Below are positions 10,063-20,103 of a DNA stretch of 64,000 nt, one piece after another. Source of the stretch: an uncultured Pelagibacteraceae bacterium (lineage in GTDB: Bacteria; Pseudomonadota; Alphaproteobacteria; Pelagibacterales; Pelagibacteraceae); NCBI GenBank assembly GCA_902515485.1, contig CABXUR010000001.1, forward strand, positions 50,330-114,329, read 5' to 3'. Below the pieces are notes generated by a model. That model saw nothing but the letters and a program-made list of their open reading frames with translations. It was not told where the DNA came from and searched no databases. Within the stretch, counting starts at the first letter, position 1, and each line of letters begins with the position of its first letter. A program made the translations under genes and the position numbers.

Positions 10063-11970
10063 TTAATGAACTATTTTTGGCTTCAAGCCCATAGCACCTA
10101 GAGCTGAATTTTGATCATCATTTTCTTCAGGTTTCTCGATTATCTTATCTTTTGGATATAAATTTTTACTGATTATATTTTCAATTTCTTCACCTGTTAA
10201 TGTTTCATATGTCATTAGCGCTTTAGCTATCTTGTGTAAATCATCTATTTTTTCAGTTAATATTTTTTTTGCTTGATTATAACCTTCGTCAATTAATTTT
10301 CTTATTTCTTTATCTATTTTCTGAGAAGTCTCCTCTGAAACTGATTGTGTTTGAGTAACAGATCTACCTAAAAATACCTCCTCCTGATTTTCACCATATT
10401 CCACAGGTCCCATTACCTCACTCATACCATATTTTGTAACCATTGCTCTAGCAAGTTGAGTTGCTTGATTTATATCTGATCCACTTCCACCTCCAGCTCC
10501 TGTGGATATATCATCTTTTCCAAAAATTATTTCTTCGGCAACTCTACCACCAAAACAAACTGCCATTCTAGCTTTTAAATACTTAATTGAATAACCGTGT
10601 TTATCTCTTTCTGGTAAATTCATAACCATACCAAGCGCTCTACCTCTTGGAATAATTGTAGCTTTGTGAATTGGGTCATAACTAGGCATATTAAACGACA
10701 CTAAGGCATGACCACCTTCATGATATGCTGTGAGTTTTTTTTCATCTTCTGTCATTACCATTGATCGTCTTTCTGCACCCATCATTACTTTGTCTTTAGC
10801 TTCTTCAAATTCTGTTAAAGTCACAATTCTTTTGTTTTTTCTAGCTGCTAGTAAAGCTGCCTCGTTAACTAAATTTGCAAGATCAGCACCTGAAAATCCC
10901 GGTGTACCTCTAGCTATAGTTCTAAGATTAACATCTGGAGCCATTTTGATTTTTTTAACATGAACTTTTAAAATTTTTTCTCTTCCAATTATGTCTGGAT
11001 TGGAGACAACCACTTGTCGATCAAATCTACCTGGTCTTAATAGAGCCGGATCAAGAACGTCAGGTCGGTTAGTTGCAGCTATTATAATTACACCTTCATT
11101 AGTATCGAAACCATCCATTTCAACTAACAATTGGTTAAGCGTTTGTTCTCTCTCATCATTTCCACCGCCTAAACCAGCACCTCTACTTCTTCCTACTGCA
11201 TCAATTTCATCAATAAATATTATACATGGTGAATTCTTTTTACCTTGTTCAAACATGTCTCTCACTCTTGATGCCCCTACACCAACAAACATTTCTACAA
11301 AGTCTGAACCAGATATTGTGAAAAAAGGTACATCAGCTTCCCCAGCAATTGCTCGGGCCAACAATGTTTTTCCAGTTCCTGGAGGTCCAACTAATAATGC
11401 ACCTCTGGGTATCTTTCCACCCAACCTACTAAATTTTTTTGGATCTTTTAAAAATTCAACTATTTCTTCGACTTCTTCTTTTGCTTCCTCAACTCCTGCG
11501 ACGTCATTAAAAGTAACTTTACCTTTAAGTTCATTCATCATTTTGGCTTTTGATTTTCCAAAACCCATAGCACCACCTTTTCCACCTTGCATTTGTCTCA
11601 TAAAGAAAATCCATACAGCGATTAGTAACAGCATTGGAAACCATGAAAGCAGAACACCAAACAATGAAGGCATTTTTTCTTCCAAAGGTGCTGCTGAAAT
11701 ACTCACACCCTTATCAGATAATTTCTCAATTAAATTTGGATCATTAGGAGAGTATGTAGAAAATGAGTTTCCATTTGAATAAACTCCCTTTATATTATTG
11801 CCCTGTATTTCAACTTTTAAAACTTCCCCATTTTCTACTGATGTTAAAAATTCTGAAAATATGATTTGGTTTGCGCCTCTGATATTTGATTGGGGATTTT
11901 TGAACATATTGTACAAACCAATTGTTAAAAAAACAATGATGCCCCACATGGCTAAATTTTTTAAATTCAT
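10063..11970 (-). CDS. ftsH: ATP-dependent zinc metalloprotease FtsH
   Basis: FtsH is a membrane-anchored AAA+ protease that degrades misfolded membrane proteins and regulators such as RpoH and LpxC. The 635 residues show a first membrane helix near residues 5-22, a periplasmic domain, and a second helix near 102-122. The AAA module has Walker A GPPGTGKT and Walker [13 protein letters not shown], with [21 protein letters not shown] in the second region of homology. The zinc site is HEAGH near residue 415. The order tilS-ftsH-folP-glmM is the usual one. Confidence 0.98.
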   Translation of the reverse strand: MNLKNLAMWGIIVFLTIGLYNMFKNPQSNIRGANQIIFSEFLTSVENGEVLKVEIQGNNIKGVYSNGNSFSTYSPNDPNLIEKLSDKGVSISAAPLEEKMPSLFGVLLSWFPMLLLIAVWIFFMRQMQGGKGGAMGFGKSKAKMMNELKGKVTFNDVAGVEEAKEEVEEIVEFLKDPKKFSRLGGKIPRGALLVGPPGTGKTLLARAIAGEADVPFFTISGSDFVEMFVGVGASRVRDMFEQGKKNSPCIIFIDEIDAVGRSRGAGLGGGNDEREQTLNQLLVEMDGFDTNEGVIIIAATNRPDVLDPALLRPGRFDRQVVVSNPDIIGREKILKVHVKKIKMAPDVNLRTIARGTPGFSGADLANLVNEAALLAARKNKRIVTLTEFEEAKDKVMMGAERRSMVMTEDEKKLTAYHEGGHALVSFNMPSYDPIHKATIIPRGRALGMVMNLPERDKHGYSIKYLKARMAVCFGGRVAEEIIFGKDDISTGAGGGSGSDINQATQLARAMVTKYGMSEVMGPVEYGENQEEVFLGRSVTQTQSVSEETSQKIDKEIRKLIDEGYNQAKKILTEKIDDLHKIAKALMTYETLTGEEIENIISKNLYPKDKIIEKPEENDDQNSALGAMGLKPKIVH

Positions 11971-12018
11971 AACTATAAGATAAGAATTATTATAAGTTTA
12001 ACAAGTGACAAAATAACA

Positions 12019-13062
12019 TTAAATAATTGTATTATATCTCTCTTTTGACACAATTACAGTATCATTTACTTTTTTAATTACACAACCGCCTAATGTTAAT
12101 TTAAATAAAGATTTTACTTTTATACTCTGTAATATTTTGTCTATTTTTTTTCCTCTCACAGGATAGTATTTTTTTCCAATAATTTTTAATACTTCGGTAA
12201 ATGATCTAAATACAACTTCATCTGAGTGTGAAAAAAAATTTTTTTTTAAGATAGCAATATCTTTAATTGGTAAAATAGTTAAATTTTTTTCTAAATTTTC
12301 TTTAACGTAATATTTAATATTTTCATTGGCTAATTTTAAATTTCTAATTGTTAAGAAAAGCTTATTTTTATCCAAACCTGCTGAACCTAATTGATTTATA
12401 AAATTTCTTACTTTAACTCTTTTAAATTTATCATTTTGATTTAATGGATCATTTACATATGAACCAAAAACATAACTACTTAAATAAACTAAATCGTTTT
12501 TGTTAAATTCCAATAAAGGTCTTATTAAATTAACTGAATCTCTTTGTGTCTTCCTATCCAATGAAATTAATCCATTAAGTCCACTTCCTCTTAGAATTCT
12601 AATAAAAAAGTTTTCAAATAAATCATCTAAATGATGACCTAACAAAATATTTTCGATTTTAAATTTATTAGCTTTATTAATTAATAATTCATATCTTTTA
12701 TTTCTAGAAATAGATTGGATATTTTTTTGTGGCTTAGATCCTTTCCATGTTAAAATGTTAAGATTAATAGAAAAATTTTTTAGATGTTTTTGAACACTTT
12801 TTGCTTCTGAAGTCGAATTTTTTCTTAGTCTATGATCAACAAGAAAATATTTTACATTTAAAGATTTTTTTAAAGAATAAATTTTTGTCAAAAATGAAAG
12901 TGCAAGACTATCTGGACCACCTGATACAGCCACTATTGCACTTTTTTTAACTTTAAGATTCTTTTCAAATTTTTTATAAATTCTATGAGTGCGTTTATCT
13001 TTTAATTTATCTAGTAAAAACTTATGAGTCTTGTTTTGTACATTCAAATTTTTTTGACTCAT
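12019..13062 (-). CDS. tilS: tRNA(Ile)-lysidine synthetase
   Basis: TilS uses ATP and lysine to convert C34 of tRNA-Ile(CAU) to lysidine, so that it reads AUA. The PP-loop SGGPDSLALSFL lies at about residues 47-58, preceded by VKKSAIVAV; LGHHLDDLFENFFIRILRG is the second N-type ATPase motif. The protein has 347 residues and a shorter C-terminal part than E. coli TilS. Its ATG lies inside the 3' end of cpoB (41-bp overlap); no later in-frame ATG precedes the PP-loop, so I keep this start. Confidence 0.92.
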   Translation of the reverse strand: MSQKNLNVQNKTHKFLLDKLKDKRTHRIYKKFEKNLKVKKSAIVAVSGGPDSLALSFLTKIYSLKKSLNVKYFLVDHRLRKNSTSEAKSVQKHLKNFSINLNILTWKGSKPQKNIQSISRNKRYELLINKANKFKIENILLGHHLDDLFENFFIRILRGSGLNGLISLDRKTQRDSVNLIRPLLEFNKNDLVYLSSYVFGSYVNDPLNQNDKFKRVKVRNFINQLGSAGLDKNKLFLTIRNLKLANENIKYYVKENLEKNLTILPIKDIAILKKNFFSHSDEVVFRSFTEVLKIIGKKYYPVRGKKIDKILQSIKVKSLFKLTLGGCVIKKVNDTVIVSKERYNTII

Positions 13063-14020
13063 ACTTTGCTTTTTGAATTACAGATTGATTTGCATTAGGA
13101 TATTGTAGTTCAACACCATTAATCATTTTACAACCTTGATCTTTTTCTCCTATCTGAACCATTGATACACCAAGTTTTAATAAATTTATAGGAGCCTTTT
13201 TTCCTTTAGGATATTTCTGATATCCTTCAAGGTAAGCAGATGCAGCATCAGTATAAAGTTGTCTAATTCTAAATGTTTCTGCATACCAATATTGAGCACT
13301 TCCTGCTAGTTCGTGTTCTCTATTTGATAAAACAAATTCCCTAAATGCCCTCTCTGCGGTGCTATAATCTCCAACTTTTAAAAAGCTAGTAGCAAATTCA
13401 TATTGTTTTTTAGGTGGTAAATCTTGTGGCAGTATTTTTTCCTCTGTTTGAAAAGTTTCAGTAATTATGGTAGCTGTTGTATCCACAGATTGGATCTGCT
13501 GAGATGCTTCAGAGGTTTCTGTGTCTTTATATGAAATTGAGCCAAGGTCTTGAGGTTGAGAACTACCAGGTAATATTTTGTTAGATTTTATTTTTGGTTT
13601 TGAAGACATCTTTATCGTAGCTTCTCCTGAATTCATTGAGGTCTCAATATCTTGAAACCTTATTTGATTGTCAGCCTGAATTTTAGATAATCTGTTTGAT
13701 AATTTGTCTAATTTAAAGTTTATTTCTTCAAACTTGTTCGTTAATTGTCTAAATTGATCTTCTACCTCTGATAATTTTAGCAAATGTCTTGTAAGCACAT
13801 CTTCAGAATTTGCATCCAATTCGATATTTGAATTTTCTTTATTTGTAGTTTTTATTTCAATTGATCCTGAGTAAACTGCCCTTTCAAGAGTTTTAAGATC
13901 ATTCTTTATATTTTCTAACGTTTCATAAATATTATGACTGTCTGCTAAAGAAAAATTTGTAAGGGATAAACTTAGTATAAAAATTATTTTTAAAAAAATT
14001 AACTTTACTAAAAATCTCAT
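13022..14020 (-). CDS. cpoB: Cell division coordinator CpoB (YbgF), Tol-Pal associated TPR protein
   Basis: This periplasmic protein links Tol-Pal function to peptidoglycan synthesis at the septum. It has a signal peptide (hydrophobic core LKIIFILSLSLTNF with a cleavage-like site after LADS) and a coiled-coil region around residues 85-135 that would trimerise. C-terminal TPR-like repeats follow, from about residue 205, with YEFATSFLKVGDYSTAERAF and AQYWYAETFRIRQLY. I use the ATG at 14020; a GTG lies one codon upstream. It is separated from pal by a clear terminator and so may have its own promoter. Its 3' end overlaps tilS. Confidence 0.9.
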   Translation of the reverse strand: MRFLVKLIFLKIIFILSLSLTNFSLADSHNIYETLENIKNDLKTLERAVYSGSIEIKTTNKENSNIELDANSEDVLTRHLLKLSEVEDQFRQLTNKFEEINFKLDKLSNRLSKIQADNQIRFQDIETSMNSGEATIKMSSKPKIKSNKILPGSSQPQDLGSISYKDTETSEASQQIQSVDTTATIITETFQTEEKILPQDLPPKKQYEFATSFLKVGDYSTAERAFREFVLSNREHELAGSAQYWYAETFRIRQLYTDAASAYLEGYQKYPKGKKAPINLLKLGVSMVQIGEKDQGCKMINGVELQYPNANQSVIQKAKYESKKFECTKQDS

Positions 14021-14052
14021 CACTAGATTAGTTTATGATTATAAAAATGGCA

Positions 14053-14090
14053 AAAAAAAGACCCTAAAACTTTAAGCTTTAGGGTCTTTA
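14053..14090 (-). terminator. Rho-independent terminator after pal
   Basis: Read on the minus strand, AAGACCCTAAA pairs with TTTAGGGTCTT around a short loop and is followed by a run of T residues (positions 14,059 down to 14,052). It begins 12 bases after the pal stop codon. This is the clearest intrinsic terminator in the window, and it separates tolB-pal from cpoB-tilS. Confidence 0.9.
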
Positions 14091-14101
14091 AATAAATTTT
14101 G

Positions 14102-14599
14102 TTAATTTGCTTTAACAGTTACTGATCTTCTATTTTTTGACCAAGCTAATGGGCTTGAACCACCATCGACTGGTCTTTCTTTTCCATAACTAAGTACTGA
14201 TATCCTGTCTGAAGAAATTCCGTAAGTCATTAAGTAATCCTTAGCTGAATTTGCTCTTCTCTCTCCTAGTGCTAAGTTATACTCTCTGGTACCTCTCTCA
14301 TCTGCATGTCCTTCTAAAACTATATTTATACTCGAATTTTTTCTCAACCATGCTGCTTGAGCTCTTAAAGTTTCTCTTGAAGCAGTAGTTAAAATTGATT
14401 CGTTTGTTGCAAAGAAAACTCTGTCTGGAACCCCATCAGCTAAATATTCAACTGTATCTGTTCCAGTGTAAACATCACTTTGCATTTGTCCTTGGATGTC
14501 TGTTGTAGTAGATACTTCTTTTTTTGTTGCACAAGCTGATAACACCAGACATGCTGCTAATAACAATAGTGTGTTTTTAAAAATTTTGCTTAATATCAT
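14102..14599 (-). CDS. pal: Peptidoglycan-associated lipoprotein
   Basis: Pal is an outer-membrane lipoprotein that binds peptidoglycan and TolB. The signal peptide ends in the lipobox LSAC. The OmpA-like domain includes FATNESIL, INIVLEGHADERGTREYN and ALGERRANSAKDYL, with the DAP-binding Asp and Arg residues of the family. I start at the ATG at 14599, which has an AAGGAG seven bases upstream; a longer reading frame begins nine codons earlier, but that extension contains the Shine-Dalgarno sequence itself. The protein is then 165 residues. A terminator follows directly. Confidence 0.95.
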   Translation of the reverse strand: MILSKIFKNTLLLLAACLVLSACATKKEVSTTTDIQGQMQSDVYTGTDTVEYLADGVPDRVFFATNESILTTASRETLRAQAAWLRKNSSINIVLEGHADERGTREYNLALGERRANSAKDYLMTYGISSDRISVLSYGKERPVDGGSSPLAWSKNRRSVTVKAN

Positions 14600-14696
14600 T
14601 AAATTGCTCCTTGCTGCTAATTTCAATTTACTAGTTTTTCACAACTAATTAGAGGTTTCAAGTCAAAAAATCAAGATATTTCAATTAATTAACAAA

Positions 14697-16040
14697 CTAA
14701 TTACTTAATAAAGATGACCATGATGGGTCTGACGCATCAGTTGGGGTAGTCACTAAACGCTCATTATAACCTGTTAAATCAATAGACCAGAGTTTAGCAG
14801 AAAAACCTTCGCCTTTTGCGTTAGTCTTTGTTTCTCTATAAAAAATCAAGACTCTTCCATTAGGCGACCATGATGGTGCTTCTTGATAATAATTTTCGGT
14901 TAATAGTCTTTCTCCAGTTCCATCAGTTCTCATTACACCAATATAAAATTTTCCATTATGTAACTTTGTAAAAGCAATTAGATCACCTCTTGGGGACCAA
15001 ACTGGTGTTCCATATATCCCATTACCAAATGAGATTCTCTTAACATCACTACCATCATTTTTCATAATATAAATTTGTTGGTATCCACTTCTATCAGAAT
15101 TAAATGCAATAAATTTTCCATTTGGAGAATAAGATGGAGATGTATCGATTGAAGGATGATTTGTAATTCGTTCAACTATTCTATTTTCTAAGTCCATTGT
15201 ATAAATATCTGACTTACCATCTTTCGCAAAACTCATTATTATTTTTTTTCCATCTGGAGAAAATCTTGGTGCAAATGTCATTCCTGGAAAATCTCCAACC
15301 ACCTCTTGAGTCCCTGTCTCAATATCTAAAAGATATACTCTAGGTAAATTTTTAAAATATGACAAATATGTAACCATCTGACTTGTGGGATTAAATCTTG
15401 GAGTTAATACAAGTTCATTTCCAAGTGTCAAAAACTTATTATTAGCTCCATCTTGATCCATTATTGCTAATTTTTTTTTTCTTTGTGTTTTTGGGCCCTC
15501 TTCAGCAACATAAATTATTCTAGTATCAAAGTATCCTTTTTCTCCTGTCAATCTTTCATAAATTTTATCTGATATAATATGTCCAACTCTTCTCCAATTA
15601 TTAGGAACTGTGGTGAATGCAAGTGCCATCATTTCTTTGCCTGCAAGCACGTCCCATAACCTAAATTCAACTCTTAATTTTTCATCAGCATATGTTACTT
15701 TGCCAGTAATTAACGCTTGTGCATTAATTAAATTCCAATCTTCAAATCTTGGTTTTAAATTTGCAATATCTGGTGCTTGTAAAAAAGCATCTTTACTTAA
15801 CGGATTAAAGAGGCCAGATGTTCTTAAATTATTCTCAACAATAATTGAAATCTCAGATCCAATATTCTCTTTATCAAGAATTTTTTCAAAGCTTTTTTTT
15901 GAAGTTTCATCAATAGATAATGGTGATACTGCTAAGGGTAATGGATTTAGATTTCCTCTTGTAATATCAACTTCAATTAAAGCAAATACTTTAATTGGAA
16001 TTATTAAAAACAAACATATAAAAATTAATTTTTTTTTCAT
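14697..16040 (-). CDS. tolB: Tol-Pal system protein TolB
   Basis: TolB is a periplasmic beta-propeller that passes force from TolA to Pal during outer-membrane constriction. A signal peptide (hydrophobic core [15 protein letters not shown]) precedes an N-terminal alpha/beta domain of about 150 residues. WD40-like repeats follow, with recurring SPDGKKI, SPNGKFI, SPRGDLI and SPNGRVL motifs. The length is 447 residues, normal for the family. The gene lies between tolA and pal; the 97-bp gap before pal may hold a promoter, but I see no convincing box. Confidence 0.95.
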   Translation of the reverse strand: MKKKLIFICLFLIIPIKVFALIEVDITRGNLNPLPLAVSPLSIDETSKKSFEKILDKENIGSEISIIVENNLRTSGLFNPLSKDAFLQAPDIANLKPRFEDWNLINAQALITGKVTYADEKLRVEFRLWDVLAGKEMMALAFTTVPNNWRRVGHIISDKIYERLTGEKGYFDTRIIYVAEEGPKTQRKKKLAIMDQDGANNKFLTLGNELVLTPRFNPTSQMVTYLSYFKNLPRVYLLDIETGTQEVVGDFPGMTFAPRFSPDGKKIIMSFAKDGKSDIYTMDLENRIVERITNHPSIDTSPSYSPNGKFIAFNSDRSGYQQIYIMKNDGSDVKRISFGNGIYGTPVWSPRGDLIAFTKLHNGKFYIGVMRTDGTGERLLTENYYQEAPSWSPNGRVLIFYRETKTNAKGEGFSAKLWSIDLTGYNERLVTTPTDASDPSWSSLLSN

Positions 16041-16049
16041 TTACGTACC

Positions 16050-16928
16050 TTAACCTTCTAGCATCTCTCTTGCATCAAAATTTAATTGCAATTCTTTCCA
16101 TCTTTCATATCCTGTATTTGGAACTCTTAACGGCTGACATAATTTAACTGCTCTTAAGGCGCTTTCTGCTAAAACTTTGTAGAAACCTTGACCAGGTTTA
16201 TTCATTCTTGCATGATCTAAAATTTCAGTTTTTGCAACCGACCCATCTGGCTCCAATTTTAATTTAATTCTAACTAATAAATCCTCATTATAAGGTAAAC
16301 CTAGTGGAATACTCCAGCATCCAAAAATTTGTGCTTTCAAAGCATCTTCCTCACTTAAAGTTAGTTTATTTGACTCAATATTTCTATCTTGATCTTGTGT
16401 AATATCATTATTCTTCTTTGTATTATCTATTTCTTCTATCTTAGATTTATCGATTAAAGCTGCTATGTTACTCGGATCAAATAAATCTTTTTTTTCAAAC
16501 TCTGATACTTGTTTTACTTCAGTATCTACTTTTTCAGGGTTTTGCCTGGTTTCTTTTTTCTTTTCAATTTTCTTAACTGTTTTATCTGGCAGAGGAATAG
16601 CTTCTGGTTTTACTTTATCAATTTTTTCTTTTTGGTTATCTAGCGAAACAACAGTTTTGGTTTTTGATTTTTTAACTTTTTTTGGAGGAGCTTGTTCAGA
16701 TACTAATTTTTTTTCTTTTTCTTTTAATTTCTTTTTCTTTTTCTTTTCAATTATTTTTTTTGCTTTGGGTGCAAATGGTATATTAGTTTTTTCTGCAATT
16801 TGTATTAGTTCAACAGAGACTATTGGAGGAATATCAATTGGTTTTTTTGCTAAAAAAGGAAGGCTAATTGCTGTAATAAAAATTAGAGCACCATGTAAAA
16901 CAGAAGAAATAATCAAACTTCTATTCAC
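16050..16928 (-). CDS. tolA: Tol-Pal system protein TolA
   Basis: TolA is an inner-membrane protein whose long periplasmic arm couples the TolQR motor to TolB-Pal. A single N-terminal membrane helix (about residues 5-27) is followed by a lysine/glutamate-rich arm up to about residue 195. A C-terminal globular domain, starting near CWSIPLGLPYNE, contains AESALRAVKLCQPL. The start is GTG at 16928, with AAGG nine bases upstream; no ATG precedes the membrane helix. The 292 residues make a compact TolA. Confidence 0.9.
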   Translation of the reverse strand: MNRSLIISSVLHGALIFITAISLPFLAKKPIDIPPIVSVELIQIAEKTNIPFAPKAKKIIEKKKKKKLKEKEKKLVSEQAPPKKVKKSKTKTVVSLDNQKEKIDKVKPEAIPLPDKTVKKIEKKKETRQNPEKVDTEVKQVSEFEKKDLFDPSNIAALIDKSKIEEIDNTKKNNDITQDQDRNIESNKLTLSEEDALKAQIFGCWSIPLGLPYNEDLLVRIKLKLEPDGSVAKTEILDHARMNKPGQGFYKVLAESALRAVKLCQPLRVPNTGYERWKELQLNFDAREMLEG

Positions 16929-16934
16929 TTTAAA

Positions 16935-17351
16935 TTACCTTTGTTTTAATGGTTCAGAAATCAATGCAACTTTTGTAAAGCCGGAGCCTGATAACAATCC
17001 CATTATTTCAAGCACTCTGCCATAATTTATAGTTTTATCCCCTCGAACATAAATTCTTGTATCTGTTCTATTTTTTGAGACTGCTAAAACTTTTGCTATT
17101 ATATTATCAAATTCAACCTTTGCTTCTTGAATAAAAATCTCACCTTTTGAATTTATAGATAAAGTAAGCGGTTCAGCTTCTTCTGGAAGAGAGTCAGCTG
17201 AACTTTCTGGTAAATCAACTTGAACTCCCACAGTTAACAATGGAGCTGTAACCATAAAAATAATAAGAAGAACTAACATAACATCCACAAATGGAGTTAC
17301 ATTGATTTCACTAATTGGTTCTTTTGATAAACGATTAAGTTTAAAAGCCAT
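16935..17351 (-). CDS. tolR: Tol-Pal system protein TolR (ExbD family)
   Basis: TolR is a stator subunit of the proton-driven Tol motor. In 138 residues there is one membrane helix containing the essential aspartate in NVTPFVDVMLVLLIIFMV, followed by a periplasmic domain ending with GFTKVALIS. Its ATG directly abuts the TolQ stop, and tolA follows after 6 bases, consistent with one operon. Confidence 0.96.
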   Translation of the reverse strand: MAFKLNRLSKEPISEINVTPFVDVMLVLLIIFMVTAPLLTVGVQVDLPESSADSLPEEAEPLTLSINSKGEIFIQEAKVEFDNIIAKVLAVSKNRTDTRIYVRGDKTINYGRVLEIMGLLSGSGFTKVALISEPLKQR

Positions 17352-18026
17352 TTAGATAATTGTTAAAAATTTTTTAGAGAAATTTTCTAATTTTTGTGAA
17401 TATTTTTGAGAGTCTGTATTAAATTTATTATAAGCTACAACAGCTGGAATAGCAGCTAACAATCCAAGAGCTGTAGCAAACAACGCTTCTGCAATACCTG
17501 GTGCAACTATAGCTAAGCTAGTATTTCTTGAAATTGCTATTGATTGAAACGAATTCATTATTCCCCAGACAGTTCCAAATAAACCTATAAAGGGTGCGGT
17601 TGACCCTACTGTTGCCAAAAAAATAAATCCTTTTTCAATTTTTGTCATCTGTTTCTCAACTCCAGACTCCAACATTGCAGTCATTCTCTCACTTAAATTT
17701 GTTTTAGATTTTTTTTTTAACAAACTCTCCATGGCATTTTGAAAAACTAGAGCCATCGGGTCCTCAACTTTTGTTGGTAAACTATTATAAAAATTTTCAG
17801 CAGATTTAGAATTCCAAAACTTCTCCTCAAAATCTTGTGATGATTTATTAATTTTTTTAAACAACCTAAACTTTTCAATAATAACTGCCCATGAATATAT
17901 TGAGCACAAAATCAAAATTATAATTACAGATTTTACTACTATATCCGCTCTTAAAAAAAGGCTTAGTAAAGAAAAATCAGTATTAGTGCCTAGTCCAACT
18001 GCTTGAGATGCTATATCTGCTTCCAT
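17352..18026 (-). CDS. tolQ: Tol-Pal system protein TolQ (ExbB/MotA family)
   Basis: TolQ forms the proton channel of the Tol motor with TolR. The 224 residues contain three membrane helices (near 28-50, 128-152 and 168-195). The conserved MotA/ExbB core is ATVGSTAPFIGLFGTVWGIM followed by VAPGIAEALFATALGLLAAIPAV. It heads the leftward tolQRAB-pal block. A ybgC thioesterase, often upstream of tolQ, is absent here; the RuvC-like gene comes next. Confidence 0.96.
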   Translation of the reverse strand: MEADIASQAVGLGTNTDFSLLSLFLRADIVVKSVIIILILCSIYSWAVIIEKFRLFKKINKSSQDFEEKFWNSKSAENFYNSLPTKVEDPMALVFQNAMESLLKKKSKTNLSERMTAMLESGVEKQMTKIEKGFIFLATVGSTAPFIGLFGTVWGIMNSFQSIAISRNTSLAIVAPGIAEALFATALGLLAAIPAVVAYNKFNTDSQKYSQKLENFSKKFLTII

Positions 18027-18075
18027 GGTTACTCTTCACACTTAAATGTGTCATGAATTTGTCTTTTATTTTTGA

Positions 18076-18570
18076 TTACTCTTCTTGTCTATAAGTGTCA
18101 TAATAAAAACTAGCTATAAGAATAGCATCTGCCTTGTTGGAATCTTTTTTTCTTGATAATTGCGATGAAAAATATGGAAAAACTTCAATTGCTCTTGCTC
18201 TACTCGCGTCTTTTTCTGAATTTATAAGATTAAAGTATTTTTTCCATTTAGCCGGTCTCACGAAATACATTGATAGCTGCATTGCAGAACATATCCCTTT
18301 CAAAATTCCAAATGATTGACCAAAATTAAACATACTAGTCACCCCTTGACCTGGCATTGCCGATACTTGCTCTATTACTACTTTTATATCTTTTTTATCA
18401 ATCTTTTTAATTCTAAGGGAAATTTCATTAAAAATTTGAGAACCATTCACTTGTTTTTTATTTTTCTTGCCTTCTGTCATTGTGGGCATTTCCAAAACAT
18501 CGTTGATTTTTCCATCCTGAAAAAAACAAATCGATCCTGAAATACCTGGGTCAATTCCAATAACTAACAT
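18076..18570 (-). CDS. RuvC-like Holliday-junction nuclease (non-canonical)
   Basis: This is an RNase H-fold nuclease of the RuvC superfamily. The 164 residues start with GIDPGISGS (Asp7), then VVIEQV (Glu67), and later SNKADAILIAS (Asp148). Canonical RuvC has two C-terminal acids spaced DxxD; here the first is Asn145. The middle motif VTSMFNFGQSFGILKG resembles phage-type or divergent RuvC proteins rather than the E. coli form. The position between yebC and tolQ is where ruvC-ruvA-ruvB normally sit, but ruvA and ruvB are missing here. It may serve as the cellular resolvase. Its start overlaps the yebC stop by one base. Confidence 0.75.
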   Translation of the reverse strand: MLVIGIDPGISGSICFFQDGKINDVLEMPTMTEGKKNKKQVNGSQIFNEISLRIKKIDKKDIKVVIEQVSAMPGQGVTSMFNFGQSFGILKGICSAMQLSMYFVRPAKWKKYFNLINSEKDASRARAIEVFPYFSSQLSRKKDSNKADAILIASFYYDTYRQEE

Positions 18571-19295
18571 TAATTATTACCAAGTTTAACATTTGAATAA
18601 ACATTTTGTACATCATCATCATCCTCAATATTCTCTAAAAATTCAATTACATCCTCTCTTCTATCATTTATAACATTAACAGTGTTTAATGGAACCCATT
18701 CGATCTCTGTTGAAATAAAATTTGCAACTATTTTTTCTAATCTTTTTTTTACGTTATAAATTTCACTTATAGGACATTGTATCTCATGAAATTCATCATG
18801 TGAAATACATTCATCTGCTCCCGACTCTATAGCTAGTTCAAAAATATTTTCATCAGAAATTTCATTTTTATTAATTTTGATGATGCCCAATTGATGAAAA
18901 TTATGTGAAGCAGATCCCTGCGTTCCTAAACTTCCACCACTTTTTTGAAATATAGTTCTAATGTTTGAAGCAGTTCTATTTTTATTGTCAGTCAAAGTTT
19001 CGACGATAACTGCTATTTTATCAGGACCAAAACCTTCATATCTCAAATTTTCAAAGTTTACTCCTGATAATGCAGAAGATTTATCTATTGCCCTTTCTAT
19101 ATTATGCTTTGGCATATTAGCAGATCTTGCTGCTTGAATTGCAGACCTTAACCTTGGATTCATTGTAGGATCTTTATCTCCTAGTTTGGCGGCTACCGTA
19201 ATTTCCCTAGATAATTTTGAAAATATTTTTGAGCGCTGTTTATCAGCTTTTCCTTTTTTATGTTTTATTCCAGCCCAATGGGAATGTCCTGCCAT
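18570..19295 (-). CDS. yebC: YebC/PmpR family transcriptional or translational regulator
   Basis: This is a member of the conserved YebC family, described as DNA-binding regulators and, for some members, as factors that relieve ribosome stalling. The start MAGHSHWAGIKHKKGKAD is diagnostic. Other conserved parts are IFSKLSREITVAAK, NPRLRSAIQAARSANMPK and YEGFGP. At 241 residues it has normal length. It lies directly upstream of the RuvC-like gene, as yebC-ruvC in many bacteria. Confidence 0.95.
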   Translation of the reverse strand: MAGHSHWAGIKHKKGKADKQRSKIFSKLSREITVAAKLGDKDPTMNPRLRSAIQAARSANMPKHNIERAIDKSSALSGVNFENLRYEGFGPDKIAVIVETLTDNKNRTASNIRTIFQKSGGSLGTQGSASHNFHQLGIIKINKNEISDENIFELAIESGADECISHDEFHEIQCPISEIYNVKKRLEKIVANFISTEIEWVPLNTVNVINDRREDVIEFLENIEDDDDVQNVYSNVKLGNN

Positions 19296-19299
19296 ATTT

Positions 19300-20103
19300 T
19301 TAAGTATTTTTTAATTGAGCTCCATTGACGTAGCTTTCAATATTTTTTGCTAGACCAGTTTGTAAATCACATTCAACAATAACACCACACAAAGTGGCAT
19401 CTCCAATTGCTGGAAAATGTTTTATTGAATTTTTTTTTAAAAATCTATTCAATGAATTTTCTTTATTCATTCCAATTACAGAATCATAATCACCACACAT
19501 TCCTGCATCTGTTTGATACCCCGTGCCATTTTGTAAAATTCTTGCATCGCTGGTTGGTATATGTGTATGTGTTCCAACTACTAATGAAGCTTTGCCATCA
19601 AAAAGTTGACCAATTGCATTTTTTTCACTCGTTATTTCGCCATGAAAATCAACAACTAAAAAATCATAATCCTCTTTTAATTTAAATTGTTTCATAAACT
19701 TTTCTGAAACTTCAAAAACGTCTTCACATTTTTTCATAAACACATTTCCCATTAAATTTAATACTCCAATTCTGAAATTTTCATTTGTTTCATATACATT
19801 AAAGCCTTTTCCAGGGGCTGGTTCAAAAAGATTCTTTGGTCGTAACAATCTGTCTTCTTTCTCTATAAATTCCATTATTTCTTTTTGATCCCATACATGG
19901 TTTCCAGTTGTGATAACGTTAACACCGCAATTAAAAAAATCATTACATATCTCTTTTGTTAAACCCACACCTTGCATTGCAGCATTTTCTGCGTTGACAA
20001 TAACAAAATCAATTTTTTTTGAATCAATTTCATTTAAAAGACAATTCATTAATTTTGAGCAACCAGATACTCCAACTACATCCCCTAAAAACAAGATTTT
20101 CAT
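19300..20103 (-). CDS. YmdB-family metallophosphoesterase
   Basis: This is a calcineurin-like phosphodiesterase of the YmdB family, whose members hydrolyse 2',3'-cyclic nucleotides in some bacteria. The 267 residues begin with ILFLGDVVG, then VNAENAAMQGVGLT, TTGNHVWD, DFHGEITSEK and GTHTHIPTSD, which together supply the two-metal site. It overlaps the 5-FCL gene start by 4 bp and precedes yebC by 4 bp. The physiological substrate here is not known. Confidence 0.88.
   Translation of the reverse strand: MKILFLGDVVGVSGCSKLMNCLLNEIDSKKIDFVIVNAENAAMQGVGLTKEICNDFFNCGVNVITTGNHVWDQKEIMEFIEKEDRLLRPKNLFEPAPGKGFNVYETNENFRIGVLNLMGNVFMKKCEDVFEVSEKFMKQFKLKEDYDFLVVDFHGEITSEKNAIGQLFDGKASLVVGTHTHIPTSDARILQNGTGYQTDAGMCGDYDSVIGMNKENSLNRFLKKNSIKHFPAIGDATLCGVIVECDLQTGLAKNIESYVNGAQLKNT

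Noticed and set aside
10991..11782. Long open frame (263 codons) on the plus strand opposite ftsH
   Set aside because: It is the antisense shadow of the strongly conserved ftsH; no known motifs, and its composition follows the complementary gene.
18027..18075. ACACTTAAATGTGT palindrome as a terminator between tolQ and the ruvC-like gene
   Set aside because: The stem is very short and no T run follows on the minus strand; direction does not fit either neighbour.
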